From the NCBI RefSeq assembly GCF_016920785.2, contig NW_024609857.1:69500252-69564251 (forward strand): 64,000 nucleotides of DNA, given 5' to 3'. Source of the DNA: Ixodes scapularis. Taxonomy: Eukaryota > Arthropoda > Arachnida > Ixodida > Ixodidae. Both the position numbers and the translations under genes were made by a program. Each line of letters opens with the position of its first letter. Positions within the stretch are counted from its first letter, which is position 1. Positions 32,817-44,305 of the stretch are shown here, piece by piece. The notes beneath the pieces were generated by a model. The model ran no database searches, was not told the origin of the DNA, and worked only from the letters and a program-made list of their open reading frames with translations.

Positions 32817-34265
32817 TTTAAATCTTTTTTCACAGTTCTTTGTAACACATCCCAGAAGAGGTAAGCATCAGTGCAGAAAATAAAACAATGTTCTATAGTT
32901 TCCGGTTGGTTACAAAGGCGGCTGTTCACTGACCACGGAACGAAAATGCCTTTTTCTTGAAGCCAAGGCTTAACAGGTAGCGTGGAAGTGTGAAGTTTAA
33001 AGAAAAAGGTTTTTGCAGAAGGTGACACTCGCATTTTCTTCACACGTTTAAAAACATCTTGTTCCGAACCGTTACCAAATACGCTTCGATACAAAGGTAC
33101 AGGAAAAACAACGTCTATCAGATCAGCATAAATTGTTTTTCGGGGAACTTTAAATAAATACTCCAGAGAAAACCGGGTTTTCAAAAATTCAATCGCGCTA
33201 ACTACCTCTCCAAGGAAACCGAAAGGACGCAATGTGCCTACAGGCACAGATGAGACTACCAAGTATGGTACAGCTTCTGAAAGTTCTGTCTGCACGTAAG
33301 TGCGCAGGAAATGATGGGATACAGTTCGGAAGAACATAAAACGAACAACCACCTGTTTTAAAAATAGGTGAATCAGCCCAAGTCCCCCTGTATCAATGGA
33401 GCGAAAAAGGTTGTCTCATTGCATGGGTTCCCAAGTGGAATCCCAGACAAAAGTCGCAAAAACTCTATGGATTTTTTTTTTAATTTAGCCTCTCGCACAG
33501 CAAATCACCTGGAGCACGTACCAGAGTTTCGCTACAAGGAAAATGTTACATGCTTTTGCGCGTCCAAAGATTGACCACCGATTTGATTTCATTATATTGG
33601 ATTGACGTTTGATCTTTGCCGCACGCTCAGACCAGTAATGGCCACTGTTTCGAATGCAGTTCAACGGTACTCCTAAATACTGAGGAGCTACACAGCTCCA
33701 CGAAATACCAGCATACTTCGAAGGTGTTGTGGCCCACTGGCCGCACCAGAAGCCAACGCATTTTGAGTTATTTACCAACGCTCCCGATGCTTCACAAAAT
33801 GTCTGGGTTAAGGTAAAGACATTATCGACACTTTTCTTATCAGCACAGAAAAACGCTATATCGTCAGCGTAGGCTAACACTTTTACTTCCGCGGAATAAA
33901 AATGATAACCGTCCACTGTAGGGTTGGAAAGTACGCTCAAGCAAAGAGGTGCCAAGTAAAGAGCAAACAAAAGAGGGGATAAGGGACATCCTTGTTTAAC
34001 AGACGATTCTAAATTTATAGGAGTCGAGAGTGAACCATTAACAATGAGACGGGTAGCACAGCTTCGGTAGCATAGTTCGATTCCTTTCAACAACGTTGGT
34101 CCCGGGTTATGCGTCTAAGAATGGCGAAAAGGAAGTTATGAGATACGCGGTCGAAGGCTTTCGCCAAGTCTACTTGGACTATGGCGACCTGGTTGTTATG
34201 CCGAGTACAGCTCTCTATGACCGAACGTGCGACGTGTATATTGGTCTGTATGCTTCGCCCCTTAA

Positions 34266-34985
34266 AGGAGCTGTGCAACGATTTTAACGTTGAAAGAATT
34301 GGCATTTTCTGCTTTTGATATTGTTCACTGTGTCACAAATGGCAGAAAACACACCTCCTTTCATCGCAATGTTGCGATTCCGCCGCATAATAGCGAGGCA
34401 AAACTTGGAATATTTCCCGACCTGCAGCCACGAGCGGCGGCCATGAGAAACAAGCGGCGTGACGTCACTTGGGTCGTTGTAAGAAAGATAGCAAGTTGTG
34501 CGAATACCTGCTCGATAAAAGGTAACTCTTTTTACAAATCTTGTCGTTCCAACATATATATAAATGCGTCAACACCCTGGTATCATCGACAACTTTTATT
34601 ATACGGAGTTTTAGTGGCGCCATCTATCCTAGGTCCACAAAACCGCGAACAGCCGCCAGAAGCCGGAGGGGGAGGGGGACAGCGCCGGACGGGCAAGGAC
34701 GGGTGGTCACGCGGTCGGCAGCGGATGAGTTCTCGCTGCTCGCTGATGGCTCTAAAGAGAGAACTTTTCCGGAACTCCGCGCCTACTCTAGTGACGTCAC
34801 TGTGCACGTGACCCGGAAGACGATGCACGAGTTGAGAGGCGGCAAAAACCTGGATCTTTTTCATTTTTTTAAGTAAAAACTAGGGTATCCAGGCAAAATC
34901 TGTTTTCTGTAGTTCACTGCAGAAGTGTCAGGCATCAACTTCCACAATTATTTAAGCAAAGCCCTGAAATTGTTGCACAGCTCCT
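34266..34985. mobile_element. TTAA-flanked MITE (720 bp) inside LINE ORF2, second family
   Basis: Termini AGGAGCTGTGCAACGATTT and, inverted, AGGAGCTGTGCAACAATTT; TTAA at 34,262-34,265 and 34,986-34,989. Excision on paper joins ...TCGIK to GRSIQTN in frame, so the insertion is precise. The terminal sequence differs from the CACTGACAC family, so at least two TTAA families have hit this LINE. Confidence 0.92.
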
Positions 34986-35629
34986 TTAATTCCACATGTC
35001 TGATGGTCGCCAACAACACTAGAAGCGACGAACTGAAGCCGTTTTGTCAGAATCTTAGCGAATATCTTATAGTCCACATTGCAGAGAGTAATAGGGCGAT
35101 ATCCTTCTACGTGTATAAGTTTATCTGCATCCTTACTTTTGGGGATTCATACTGTATGGCTGCTATAAAAAGATGGTGGTAAGCGTTCACTATCGTAAGC
35201 TTCAAGAAATACTTTGTGTATAAGAAAGGGCACAGTAGTTCCTTATGCTCCTTGTAAAACTCAGCTGGGAGTTCATCCGGTTCTGGCGTTTTAGAGTTAG
35301 GCAACTCATCTATCGCACTCCGAATGTCCTCCAGCGTTACTGGTCCACTGAGTAGTTCGCGTTGTATCTCACTTACTTTAGGCAACATGGAAACTAAAGT
35401 GTCTGTCATTTGACTGTTGGAAGATGGCGTTTTCTGGAATAGGTTTTTGTAGTGGGATTCGAATGTGCGCATTATATCAACATCGTTGGTTGAGAGGGTT
35501 CCGTTGCAGTCCAAAAGTTTGATTTTTTTGGAAAGCCCATGGCGTCTTTCATCATCAATGGCACGCCGCGAGGGTGTCTCAGATGACAAGAAACGCTTAC
35601 ACCTAGAACGTACCAGTGCACCATTATAG

Positions 35630-35669
35630 CGATTTTGCTCATAGCGCTGCAGCGCTATGAGCAAAATCG
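35630..35669. repeat. Perfect 40-bp palindrome inside LINE ORF2
   Basis: CGATTTTGCTCATAGCGCTG joined directly to CAGCGCTATGAGCAAAATCG, with no spacer. The reading frame on the minus strand stays open through it (IALQRYEQNRY). Such a long perfect spacerless palindrome is unstable and likely recent or a local copying artefact. Confidence 0.95.
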
Positions 35670-36707
35670 AAATTTTGATAAGAATGATTTCTTCCTGAAC
35701 CTCACCAGATTTTTCACATTCCAATTCGTGAAGGCTATTTAGGTTTCGCAAAAGGGCAGTTTCGTCTTTCTTTGCGTGAAAAGACGCAATACAAGCAAAT
35801 TCAATCGCTTCATTTTTGACCTCTTGTTTAAATGAGTCCCATTGGGCGAAAATGCCGAATTTTTCATTCGTTGACATATTGTTAAAACATTCACGAACAC
35901 GTTTTTGAAAATCATCACTGTCAAGAAGCCTTGTGTTCAATTTCCATAATTCCCATTTTGGACGTGACTTATTACGTACGTCTGCCCCAATACGAACCTT
36001 TACAAGGCAATGATCAGAAAAGGACATGGGTTTTACTTCATAAGTAGCCACATGCGAAAAACGTTGGCTTGAAACGTAAACTCGGTCAAGCCCCGCGTTA
36101 CATGAAGCATCAATGTGAGTGAATCGACTAGCAGTAACCTGAGAAGCACCGACATCAAATAGGTGGAAGTCGTATGTGAGGTTGTTTAGTATGTCAGCAC
36201 TGCAGTCAGGTCTTGTAGGAGGCACTGATCTATCACTGATATTACAGACACAATTGAAATCACCAAACAGAACAACTTGCCTGTCGGTGTCAAGAAAAGG
36301 GGCGAGATTTTCAAAAAACAAACGTCTTTGTCGAACATCATTGTAGGCATAAATGCAAATTAAACGCCAGGAGATACCATTTAAGAAAAAATCACAGCAT
36401 ATGAACCTGCCCTTATCATCCACAGCATGTGAAAATTACGAGTATTCTAGTCTCTTCTTTAAGAATGAAAGGCACCCTCCCGACAAGCCATCCGCGTGGC
36501 TCACACATACCTCATAACTTGAGAGGAAAGGGTCCAATGCACGAGCTGTGTCCTCGTCGGACGATATCTTTGTCTCCTGGACGGCAACAAAGTCAATCTG
36601 TTCCTTTGAGAGGACCCTATACAGTTGGGACTGACGTGCACGCGAACACAGTCCTCTGACGTTGATGGTAGCGAAGCTCAGGGGAGGAAATGCCAGGGAG
36701 GTGTTAG

Positions 36708-38013
36708 CTAAGGGGGTAGTTCATCACCGTCCTTCACTACGTCAGCAGGCCGTGTGGCCTTACTGTAATAATGCTCACACACCTCAGCTGGCCTGCGTTT
36801 TGCGTCGCCTCTCTCGTCGCTGTTGTGGCCGATCGCGACATCCGTGGTAGACGACTGAGAAGATTTTTCCGATGTTGGGGCGGGTCGTTTGAGAGATGTT
36901 CGACTGGACGTGGTCGAGCGCTCTCGTCGATGTAATGAATCCTGTGAAGCAACCGTTGACGTCGTACTTAAAGGAGGGAATTCGCTGTCTTGCAAAAGCG
37001 ATTCAGGCTTTTCAGATTCAGTGGTGATCGTCGCCGACTCAGGGTTGACGTCAGGTGGTGGGTGCAGTGGGGCCGTCAGCTGTACCCCTGAAGTGGTGCT
37101 GGAAGGGATGACTTCTCCTGTTGCATCGACCACTTCGCTTATGTCCATTAGGTGTTCTAAAACGACATCTTCAGCTGGGCTTCTTGCTTGTCGGAGCTTG
37201 TCCGCATAGGTGGTGACGCACTCACTTGTTGCATGACCATAACGTCGGCATTCACCGCATCTTGGGGTCCTAGACTTGCGACGAATGTGACCGATTCGGT
37301 AGCATCGTAGACACAGTGGAGGGCGGCCAGGCACGAGCACCAAGCTTCGACAGCCGAACACTGTGAGCTGGTGCGGTATCTGGCTCGCGTTCATTCCCTC
37401 GTGAAGGGTCAACGTCACTTCTTTGTTTAGCGTCTCCATCTGCTCCATTCCGGCGCAGCGCCATTTTTCTCTAACAGTCGAACGGACCGTGCCAAAAGGC
37501 GCCAGTGCTTCTTCGATACGCTGGTTGTCCATGTGAACTGGTAGCCAAAGAAGTTTCAGTTTGACGTCTCTGGTGTCCGGGTCGATGATTAGGCATCGGC
37601 GCCCCTTTGCGCGGAGCTCTGCTTTAGTCTAAAGTTTGGCCTTGGCCAAAGCGCTTGCACAGGTCACCATCCAGACGTGACTCATCTGGAATCGGCCGAT
37701 TCCGATGATATCCTGGCTGTCAACCACGTCCCGCAAAGCGTCTCGGACGTCTGTTGCTCGGTATGGCCGCGCGGCGAGATCTCCATGTAGAAAGACAGAA
37801 TTAAGACTCAAATTACCTGTCGGTAGACGGGGAAGTACGGTCCGGTACTCTTCAGTCGTCATTTCGGTGGTACTGGCCGAAGCCTCAGCAGTTCCCCGGC
37901 CTGTGGCCGGTGCATTTTCACTGGAGAGCATTGAAAACACGACCGCTTCGAACGGCGTCTTCTTCTTTCTCTCCGCGGCCACCGATCCCCCCTGCCGTCT
38001 CTCGGAAATGCAT
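36708..38013 (-). pseudogene. LINE ORF1, nucleic-acid-binding protein with CCHC knuckles, broken
   Basis: Likely start is the ATG at 38,013 (MHFRETAGG), followed by a frameshift at a G run near 37,985, then AAERKKKTPFEAVVFSML. An in-frame TAG at 37,629-37,631 interrupts the middle. The C-terminal half has LPVHMDNQRIEEALAPFGTV, CLRCYRIGHIRRKS (a CCHC knuckle whose last Cys has become Ser) and CGECRRYGHATSEC (intact C-x2-C-x4-H-x4-C), then a Ser/Thr/Pro-rich tail. Such ORF1 proteins bind the element's RNA. The family assignment is by layout. Confidence 0.8.
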
Positions 38014-38664
38014 GCAGTGTGATCTCTTCTTCAGTTGCTGAAATACCGGGACAGTCCCTCACAGAGCTCCTTCTAGGCACTGTAGTTGATCACGCCAATT
38101 CACTGACTCCTCTTCTTCTACCTTTACAGCAACATTATGCGATGAAAAGCAAATAAAAGATACCTTGTCTGCTTGGATCGCTCGTGGAGGTGCGGAGGAT
38201 AACAAAGCTATTTAAAAAAATATTACACGCGCTCGCGGTAAACACGAGGAGGGATACAGCTCACGTGACTTCCGGCGATGCCTCCCTTCTGACCGCCCCG
38301 ACACCTTGCGGTACACTGTTACGTCACAGTGTACTGGCGGGAACTTTGAATTGGGCCTCGTATTTCTATTTGTTATAACAAAACTACGCACCTCTATAGT
38401 GAAACAATTTGTTTGTAATGTCCTGACATGCCATTTCAACGCCTAGCATGAAAAAAAATTTTTTTTGGCGTGTCAGAGGTTCTTTAATGTCATCTACATC
38501 GACTATCTCCCCCGCCGTTTTTTCCTTGTGCCTCGCCAGAATCCTGCACTCGGAAAACAACGGCACACACTTGCAGCTTTGACAGTGATCAGACAGACGA
38601 CCGACCCGCTAATTTTTTACTTTAAGTTTAGGTTCTTCAGTGCGGCCGAGCAGGATGCCTGTTG

Positions 38665-38885
38665 GCTCCGGAATGCCATATGCAACCAACCTTGCATTTC
38701 GCTGAAGGCTATCCTATATAGCTCGATTGACTGTCTGCGTGACTTGCGGGAAAGTAGGCGTACTGGGGTACGCCTACTTTGTACTTTGTAGCGTTGTTTA
38801 CGTTGTTTACTTTGTAAACAACGCTACTTGTATTTGGGTAATGGTTCTAAATACATTAATAAAAAAGGGTACCATCCCAAAGTAC
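38665..38885 (+). repeat. Dispersed repeat, direct copy of 29,030-29,215, with two hairpins
   Basis: The same order of blocks as at 29,030. The middle is expanded into two perfect hairpins: AAAGTAGGCGTAC / GTACGCCTACTTT (about 38,752-38,781) and GTAGCGTTGTTTAC / GTAAACAACGCTAC (about 38,788-38,828). The right edge runs into AGTGTCGCTTTAA at about 38,887, which looks like a TTAA-element terminus. Confidence 0.85.
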
Positions 38886-38889
38886 AGTG

Positions 38890-40490
38890 TCGCTTTAACA
38901 CAGTTTTTTATTGTAGAATATTTGCTTTTTTGACTTAGCACTACGCTAAGAAGAAATAGTTACTTCAATAAGCAATTTATTTCTGGCTTGAAAACGTAAA
39001 CCTCAAAAATTCAAGTTAAATTGACAGTTGTTACTACTACAGTCGGCAAAGTGTTAATAGTTCAAGGGAAGCTTTTCTCCCCTCTTTCCCCTTTAGCAGA
39101 GCGAACGCCGGAGAGGAGGCGACCCTCTCTCCAGCGGTCGACCTGCTAAAGCGGAAAGAGGTAGAGGGAGCTTTCCCTGAATAAAGCTGAAGCACTTTTC
39201 AAACGTCTGAGATAGGAGCGAATTTTTATAATTTTTTTCCCGTGAATTCAGTTATCACATTTAACTTTGGCAGAAATAAAAGCAGACCGCATATATTTCG
39301 GAAAAATACTTGCAGCGATTGCCGTATGGCATGCGTCGACTCGAGTTTCTCGGCCGCCCGTTATGTGTTCAAAGCCTCGCGACGTCGCCGTCGACATCCC
39401 CGAGCCTGCTTGGGTGAGGTCAAGGGTCATTTCACCCCACCGATGACGTCACTTTCGCTAGTTTTCCCCTCCGCTTTCGCGCTCTCCTGCGCTCGGAGTG
39501 CCGCAAGGGACGGGGCTACGTCGAAATTTTCATTTCCGATAACGACGCTCCTACTGATAAAATCGAAAGAAAACACGAGACACTTGATTTTTAAGGTGCC
39601 TACATGAAAACTTTTCCTGTTTTTTTATTTCCTATTTAAGTTCCTTTCCTGGTTTCCTTTAAGCTGTCACCGACTAAAGTTTGTGGTTTTAAGAAGTATG
39701 TCGTATATATGATTAGATTTGTGTACATCAAGTTTCGTTTTTATATATTTAAAAACCAAGCGTGTTGGTGAGGTTTAATTTACACACTAAAGAATAAACA
39801 AATAGGACGGAGCACAACAGGTGCACAAAATAACTTTTTCACAGTACAAAAATATCTTGAGTAGTATTGAAGAACTCGTATTTCTATACAACATGTATAT
39901 GCGCGCGCAAAATGCATCCCTGTTTTTGGTTGTATTTTCATACACTTCTTCATTTATTTTAAATTGTATTTCTTACACGTACCTCAGTACTTTCTTATAT
40001 ATTTTAATGCGAAAGTATTAACTGTCTCATAGGGGGAGCCGACGTCGCCAGCTTTGAACCGCGCCCAACGGGAACTAAACTCCTTTCTCCAAGTGAATCC
40101 CGCCCCCAGCTTTGAAACCACGCGAAAAGCCTAGCCAAATGGCACCTAGTTTCCCCGATCCCAAAGGAGCGGAGTGAAGTTGATATATTTCGGGCTTTGG
40201 TCTCATTGGCTGGCGCGCGCCATAGTTTCAAGAAACGAGGCACCCATTGACCGCTGCGTGTCAGTTTCAACTTTCAACAACCGCCACCCCATGGCGCTGC
40301 CTGTCCGCGAGGCAGCGGCTCCACCACCCCACGCCCAAGTTCAGCGCGCCGAGAAGAGCGCGCGCGCTCGACCGTCGACGCAAGTACGCCGCAGACGAAA
40401 TGAGGAAGCGGAAGAGCGGCGTGCCTGCTTTCGCATTCGCAATTCATACGAAGTGCTTAGGTGTACTTCGAGCCTTTTATCAGTATTAGT
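38890..40490. other. No gene recognised; one foldback at 39,067-39,178
   Basis: GGGAAGCTTTTCTCCCCTCT then TTCCCCTTTAGCAG is answered by CTGCTAAAGCGGAAAGAGG then TAGAGGGAGCTTTCCC, arms of about 35 bp. The rest is AT-rich or GC-rich intronic sequence without supported features. A TAG-TATAGCG/CGCTA-rich stretch at 40,500-40,590 resembles the terminus of the 47.4-kb element (GTTTTAGTATAGCG). Confidence 0.5.
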
Positions 40491-41064
40491 ATTTTAGATG
40501 CCGTTGCCACGTATCCTAATAGACAGTTTTAGTATAGCGTTGCTGGACCTTACGTACGCATTACGCAATAGTATAGCGTACGCTAAAAATGACCTGCTCG
40601 GACCGAATTTAGTTGTGCGTTACGTTTTCGAGAGAACACCGCGCATGATCTTGGTTAGATTTGCTAGAGCCGTAGAATTCCGTGTGCTTATAGCCCAACC
40701 ATGCTCCTGGAAAAAAATATTGAAAATGAAAACGTGTCCAATCATTTTATTTCAAATTAAGGCTGCGGTCCCACGGCAGCCATCTTGAACAAGGCGATAG
40801 TTCAACCAATAGATGGCGACACGCACCCGTGGGGTGTAAAGCCCCTCGATGTGTGTGCATTTGTCTTGCAAGTAGCGTCAAATGCGCGAGTGCACGAGGC
40901 CCATGTTTCGAGCGGCCCTTGGAAGAAAATGGCGGCGCAGCACTGAAATGAGCGGGCCTTGGAAGCGAATGGCGGCGGAGCACCCGCTCATGGCACGTGT
41001 CTCGCGCGCTTCCACAACAATGGTTGGCGGTACTTGTAAAAAACGCTTTTATCAAGGGGCTTTA

Positions 41065-41252
41065 CCGCTCATTCACACTGGAAGCGGATCCGCGTTCGCA
41101 AAGCGGTTGCGAACGCGGTTGTATAAAGATCCAGTACAATTGCACGCGCACTTGATGACATCGAGTGCGCGTGCAATTGCACTGGATCTTTATACAACCG
41201 CGTTCGCAACCGCTTTGCAAACGCGGATCCGCTTCCAGTGTGAATGAACGGT
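41065..41252. mobile_element. Fully palindromic TA-flanked MITE
   Basis: The element is one large inverted repeat: CATTCACACTGGAAGCGGAT, CGCAAAGCGGTTGCGAACGC, GGTTGTATAAAGATCCAGT, CAATTGCACGCGCACT on the left and their inverses on the right, with only a few mismatches over about 90 bp per arm and almost no loop. TA lies outside each end (41,063-41,064; 41,253-41,254). No coding capacity. Mariner-type target preference is inferred. Confidence 0.88.
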
Positions 41253-41254
41253 TA

Positions 41255-42354
41255 GTGGGGTGGCCGAAACATTGGTTCACAGTGGGATGGCTCGAGCACC
41301 ATCACGTTCCCCTCGTGGCCTTGCTCGCGCCGCTGCCAGCTGTGCTCAACTAGCTCAAGTAGCGTGGCCCAGCATGCGGTTCGGTGGTTGTAACGTGCTT
41401 TCGCAATAAATCTTACCAAGAACGAATCAAATGTTGATTGACATGTTAATATTCTATCAACGAAAATATCTTCTGCAGGAATGCACGCTCAGTAGACTCA
41501 ATCTTCCATGACACCAGTCGCGATTTACGGTAGTTACCTCACCAGGAAGCGGACGTCAAGTAAACTGCTTCGCGATTTACGGTACTTACCTCACCATTTT
41601 AATGACGACTAAAAAAAGGACAGGAACTATTATGTTTCACGGGGTCCGGAAGATGTTGTAAAGGTTGTTACATTATAGTTCCCAGAAAACAAACGCCGTT
41701 GCAATATTTTCGAAAGTACCGACACACATAATGTTGTAAGTACAGCTTAGGAGGAATATGATGAAAACCATCACAAGAAATAGGAAGACGTTTATTTGCA
41801 ATGAAGACGCTATGAATGAACGGCGTTTAGCGACGGAAAGTTATGAGCGTTCGGGACTTTATAAGTTGACGTGATTGCTAACTATGAACATGAGGACAAT
41901 GAAGACCAGTTTTGTCGGGAGATGGTGTTGCGGTGAAGACCTGATATCGGACGACTCACGGCAGACGAACAAGCAAGTTTCTTCTCAGCGAATGGGAAGT
42001 GTCCAGTGTCAGGCACAACACGTGGCTACCGACGTTGTCGACGTTTCGAACATTTACCGCTTTCGACAAAAGTCCTGGCACCTGTCCTAACTTTGTGGAA
42101 AGACTCGAAGTCTTCCTTTAGTCTAACGCCATCATGAACAGTAACTGAAAACGATCCACTATTCAGTCGGTGAGTGGCGAAACGTATCCACATATGCGGA
42201 GTCATGGGCGATGCGTACTCTAGGTGGCTGAAAGTTTACACGATGCCTGCCACGACGTCCAAACACGTCATTGACGTTCTACGGTCTCTTTTACCTACTT
42301 TTGCCCTACCGAAAATATGCTACAAATAAAATAAACAAGTTTTTGAAGAAAAAA
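41255..42354. other. No feature recognised
   Basis: No exon, repeat border or RNA gene could be supported. GCGATTTACGGTA-TTACCTCACCA occurs twice near 41,520-41,595 as a short local duplication. Confidence 0.5.
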
Positions 42355-42716
42355 AACCGGCATCAGGCATCACATTAGTGCACCATACCATCCTGCAACT
42401 AACGGGCAAGCAGAACAGATGGTGTGCGAAACGAAAAAAAGCCCCTTTGAAGCTTACGAAAGAAGCAGTTCAGTGAAGAATCGCCAGGTTCTTGTTCCGG
42501 CAGCACCCGACGGTCTCATCTTACACGGAAAAAAACCCGCCGAAGCAATATGCGGCGGACGAAGAGCCACACCCCTCGATCTCATGGCACTATGGCCTAC
42601 GAACAAAGATCGAGAGATTCCCAGATCGGGAGTAATGGCAGTTTATTCGGTCGGACAACTCGTCTACGTGAGGAATTTCAGCGGAAGTCGGGCCTTCCAT
42701 GTAAAACTTGAGTAGG
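42355..42716 (+). pseudogene. Ty3/gypsy integrase C-terminal fragment
   Basis: Plus strand. HHISAPYHPATNGQAEQMV (the Y-H-P-x-[ST]-N-G-x-A-E block with the catalytic Glu) is followed, after heavy decay, by GKKPAEAICGGRRATPLDLM (compare G-x-T-P-A-E-L-L-x-G-R-x-x-R-T) and VYSVGQLVYVRNFSG. There is at least one frameshift, and the segment between is unreadable. Orphan fragment without LTRs; opposite orientation to the other two gypsy copies. Confidence 0.75.
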
Positions 42717-43439
42717 TTGACCAAGAGGTGTCATCTTTCTGAATACGTTGGATATCAATGCCCTTAAGTGTAAATAAAACTAAATCACAAAACTCTTTGT
42801 GTATTGTGTAACTGCCCTTGTATTTGATAGTAGAAGCTATCGTGGTGATTTGGACCTTTCACAACAGGCTCCTTTTTCTTATTTTTCACCTCATACTCCT
42901 TTGCGGTTTAAGTATAGTTCAAGAATCTTTTGGAACGGGGACACTTTACGTCAACGAGGCCATTTGTTCCAACTAGTCAATCAGGGAATGCTGCTAGAAA
43001 TCCGTCCTTCATATTAGCGAATAAGCCGCACTTCTGCACAGTGCAGTTTTCCTATTCCACGTGCAGTTGTAAAGCAGCATCCTCATTCTACCATATACTG
43101 TTGCGGGTGAAGAAAGTCTTTGGGTACACGATACTAGAAACAAGTCTGGCACTGTAGGTTGTGGTTCGACACCCATTAATGTCGTCGTCCTTATAGAGCC
43201 TCATCATTTAATCATTACCTCGTCACCTCATATTGCTCTTCATCAACAATAAGTACAATAGGCTACCGAAATATCACAATCCAAGAATTGAAAAATTTAA
43301 TCGTTCAGTCCTTCAACAAGTTTATTATTTATATAATGTTATTACATTACATTACTTCGAGACGATCGACGTCCATCGTCGATCTTCAAACACTTATACC
43401 TGTATATAAATTAGACGCACAAGGGAGGGGGGGTAGGTG

Positions 43440-43600
43440 GCCGAGGGGATCCGGCCAACTCGTCGAAAGCCAACTCGTCGACGGCCAACTCGTCGATGGC
43501 CCATTCGTCGAATAGGGCAATTCGTATTTGGGAAATTCGTCGAAGGGCAACTTGTCGAAAGGGAAAATTGGTCGAAGGGCGATTCGTCGAATGGGTTGAA
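43440..43600 (+). repeat. Minisatellite of CAACTCGTCGAAGGC-like units
   Basis: About ten degenerate 15-17-bp units: CCAACTCGTCGAAAG, CCAACTCGTCGACGG, CCAACTCGTCGATGG, CCATTCGTCGAATAG and so on. An inverted array of the same unit lies at 44,170-44,305, so the two arrays form the ends of a segment of about 860 bp. Confidence 0.9.
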
Positions 43601-44170
43601 TGACGGTCCAAGGTAAAAGTTGGTGGTTCCTTTTTATCTTTTAACCTAAATTTTTATTTGTGTTTGGACTACGGTCAACGCCTTTGTTAGTTACAAGATG
43701 GAAAAAAAAATTACAAGGCAAAGACAAGAGAGAACCTTTAGACAAGTTGAAAAATGCGTCATCTCAGGATCGTCTCTCGGTTACCTTTTTTTATTACTTC
43801 TTTTATAATGAGCCGCCGCAGACTGTCGCCGGGAATGGCAACGGGTGGGCCAGGTGGATCGACAATTTTGTTAATGAACCGCCGCAAACTGTCGCCGCGA
43901 AGCGGCGTCAACTGATGGGCCGGGTAGGTCAACACGCGCCCCAGTGATATACGAGCGACGTAGTGACCCTGCCCCACTGCACCGTGAAAGTGGCGAAAGC
44001 GTCAAGGTGTTACCTTCGACAAGAAAGAACAGACTGGAGGTCATTTTTTAAGGAGAGCGTCAATTGTACACATTTTTTACAGAAGAGTTACACATAAAAG
44101 ACAGAACACGGGTTATTATAAAACAATATTAGCTTCAAAATTTAAAGAAAAAATATATTTGGCTTTAAAA
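43600..44170. other. Segment between the inverted TCGTCGA arrays
   Basis: Contains a two-unit tandem (GAGCCGCCGCAGACTGTCGC and GAACCGCCGCAAACTGTCGC, about 67 bp apart at 43,808-43,900). No transposase or other domain recognised. Confidence 0.6.
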
Positions 44171-44305
44171 AGCGGCGACAAGTTGGCTTCTTCGACGAGT
44201 TTTCCTTCGACGAGTTGCCCTATGTCGAATGGGCCTGTTCGACGAATGGGCCGCCGACGAGTTGGCCGTCGACGAGTTGGCTTTCGACGACTTGGCCTAG
44301 ACCCG
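44170..44305 (-). repeat. Minisatellite of CAACTCGTCGAAGGC-like units, inverted copy
   Basis: Plus-strand units TTCGACGAGTTGCC, GCCGACGAGTTGGCC, GTCGACGAGTTGGC are the reverse complement of the units at 43,440-43,600. A SINE starts immediately at its right edge. Confidence 0.9.

Larger units (their letters stand above)
31891..36700 (-). pseudogene. LINE ORF2, endonuclease and reverse transcriptase, broken
   Basis: The N-terminal endonuclease begins near 36,690 with SFATINVRGLCSR and VAVQETKISS. A TAA stop at about 36,440 precedes VDDKGRF, VVLFGDFNCV and SFSDHCLVK (catalytic D and SDH motifs). The RT starts with GPVTLEDIRSAIDELPNSKT, shifts frame near 35,110, continues with YRPITLCNVDYKIFAK, VDLAKAFDRVSHNF and the catalytic AYADDIAFF (about 33,860), and shifts again at a T run (about 33,475). 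The C-terminal part has the C-x7-H-x4-C motif CNQPETIEHCFIFC. ORF2 ends at 31,891. Two TTAA elements interrupt it. Confidence 0.85.
31678..38160 (-). mobile_element. L1/Tx1-like non-LTR retrotransposon (LINE), near full length
   Basis: Minus strand. 5' UTR from about 38.16 kb, ORF1 (38,013-36,708), ORF2 (36,700-31,891), a 3' UTR of about 200 bp and a terminal TGTAATAAATAAA plus poly(A) at about 31,678-31,692. ORF2 has an apurinic endonuclease, reverse transcriptase and a C-terminal zinc motif. It is inactivated by a few stops and frameshifts and by two TTAA elements (32,149-32,816; 34,266-34,985), each of which sits precisely in frame. It lies inside an older TTAA element and inside the 22.9-kb intron. 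Confidence 0.88.
30717..38483. mobile_element. TTAA-flanked element split by a LINE insertion (composite 7.8 kb)
   Basis: The left terminus follows TTAA (30,713-30,716) and reads AAGCCTCTGACACGC; the right terminus, inverted, precedes TTAA (38,484-38,487) and reads AGAACCTCTGACACGC. The arms stay paired for about 300 bp: ATGCTAGGCGTTGAAATGGC, CACTATAGAGGTGCGTAG, CAATTCAAAGTTCCCGCC, GCAAGGTGTCGGGGCGGTC. TTAA duplication is the piggyBac-like signature. Most of the space between the arms is a later insertion (SINE plus LINE). A short plus-strand frame from 31,136 (MEANDESVASTSQC) is inside the left part and is unrecognised. Confidence 0.8.
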
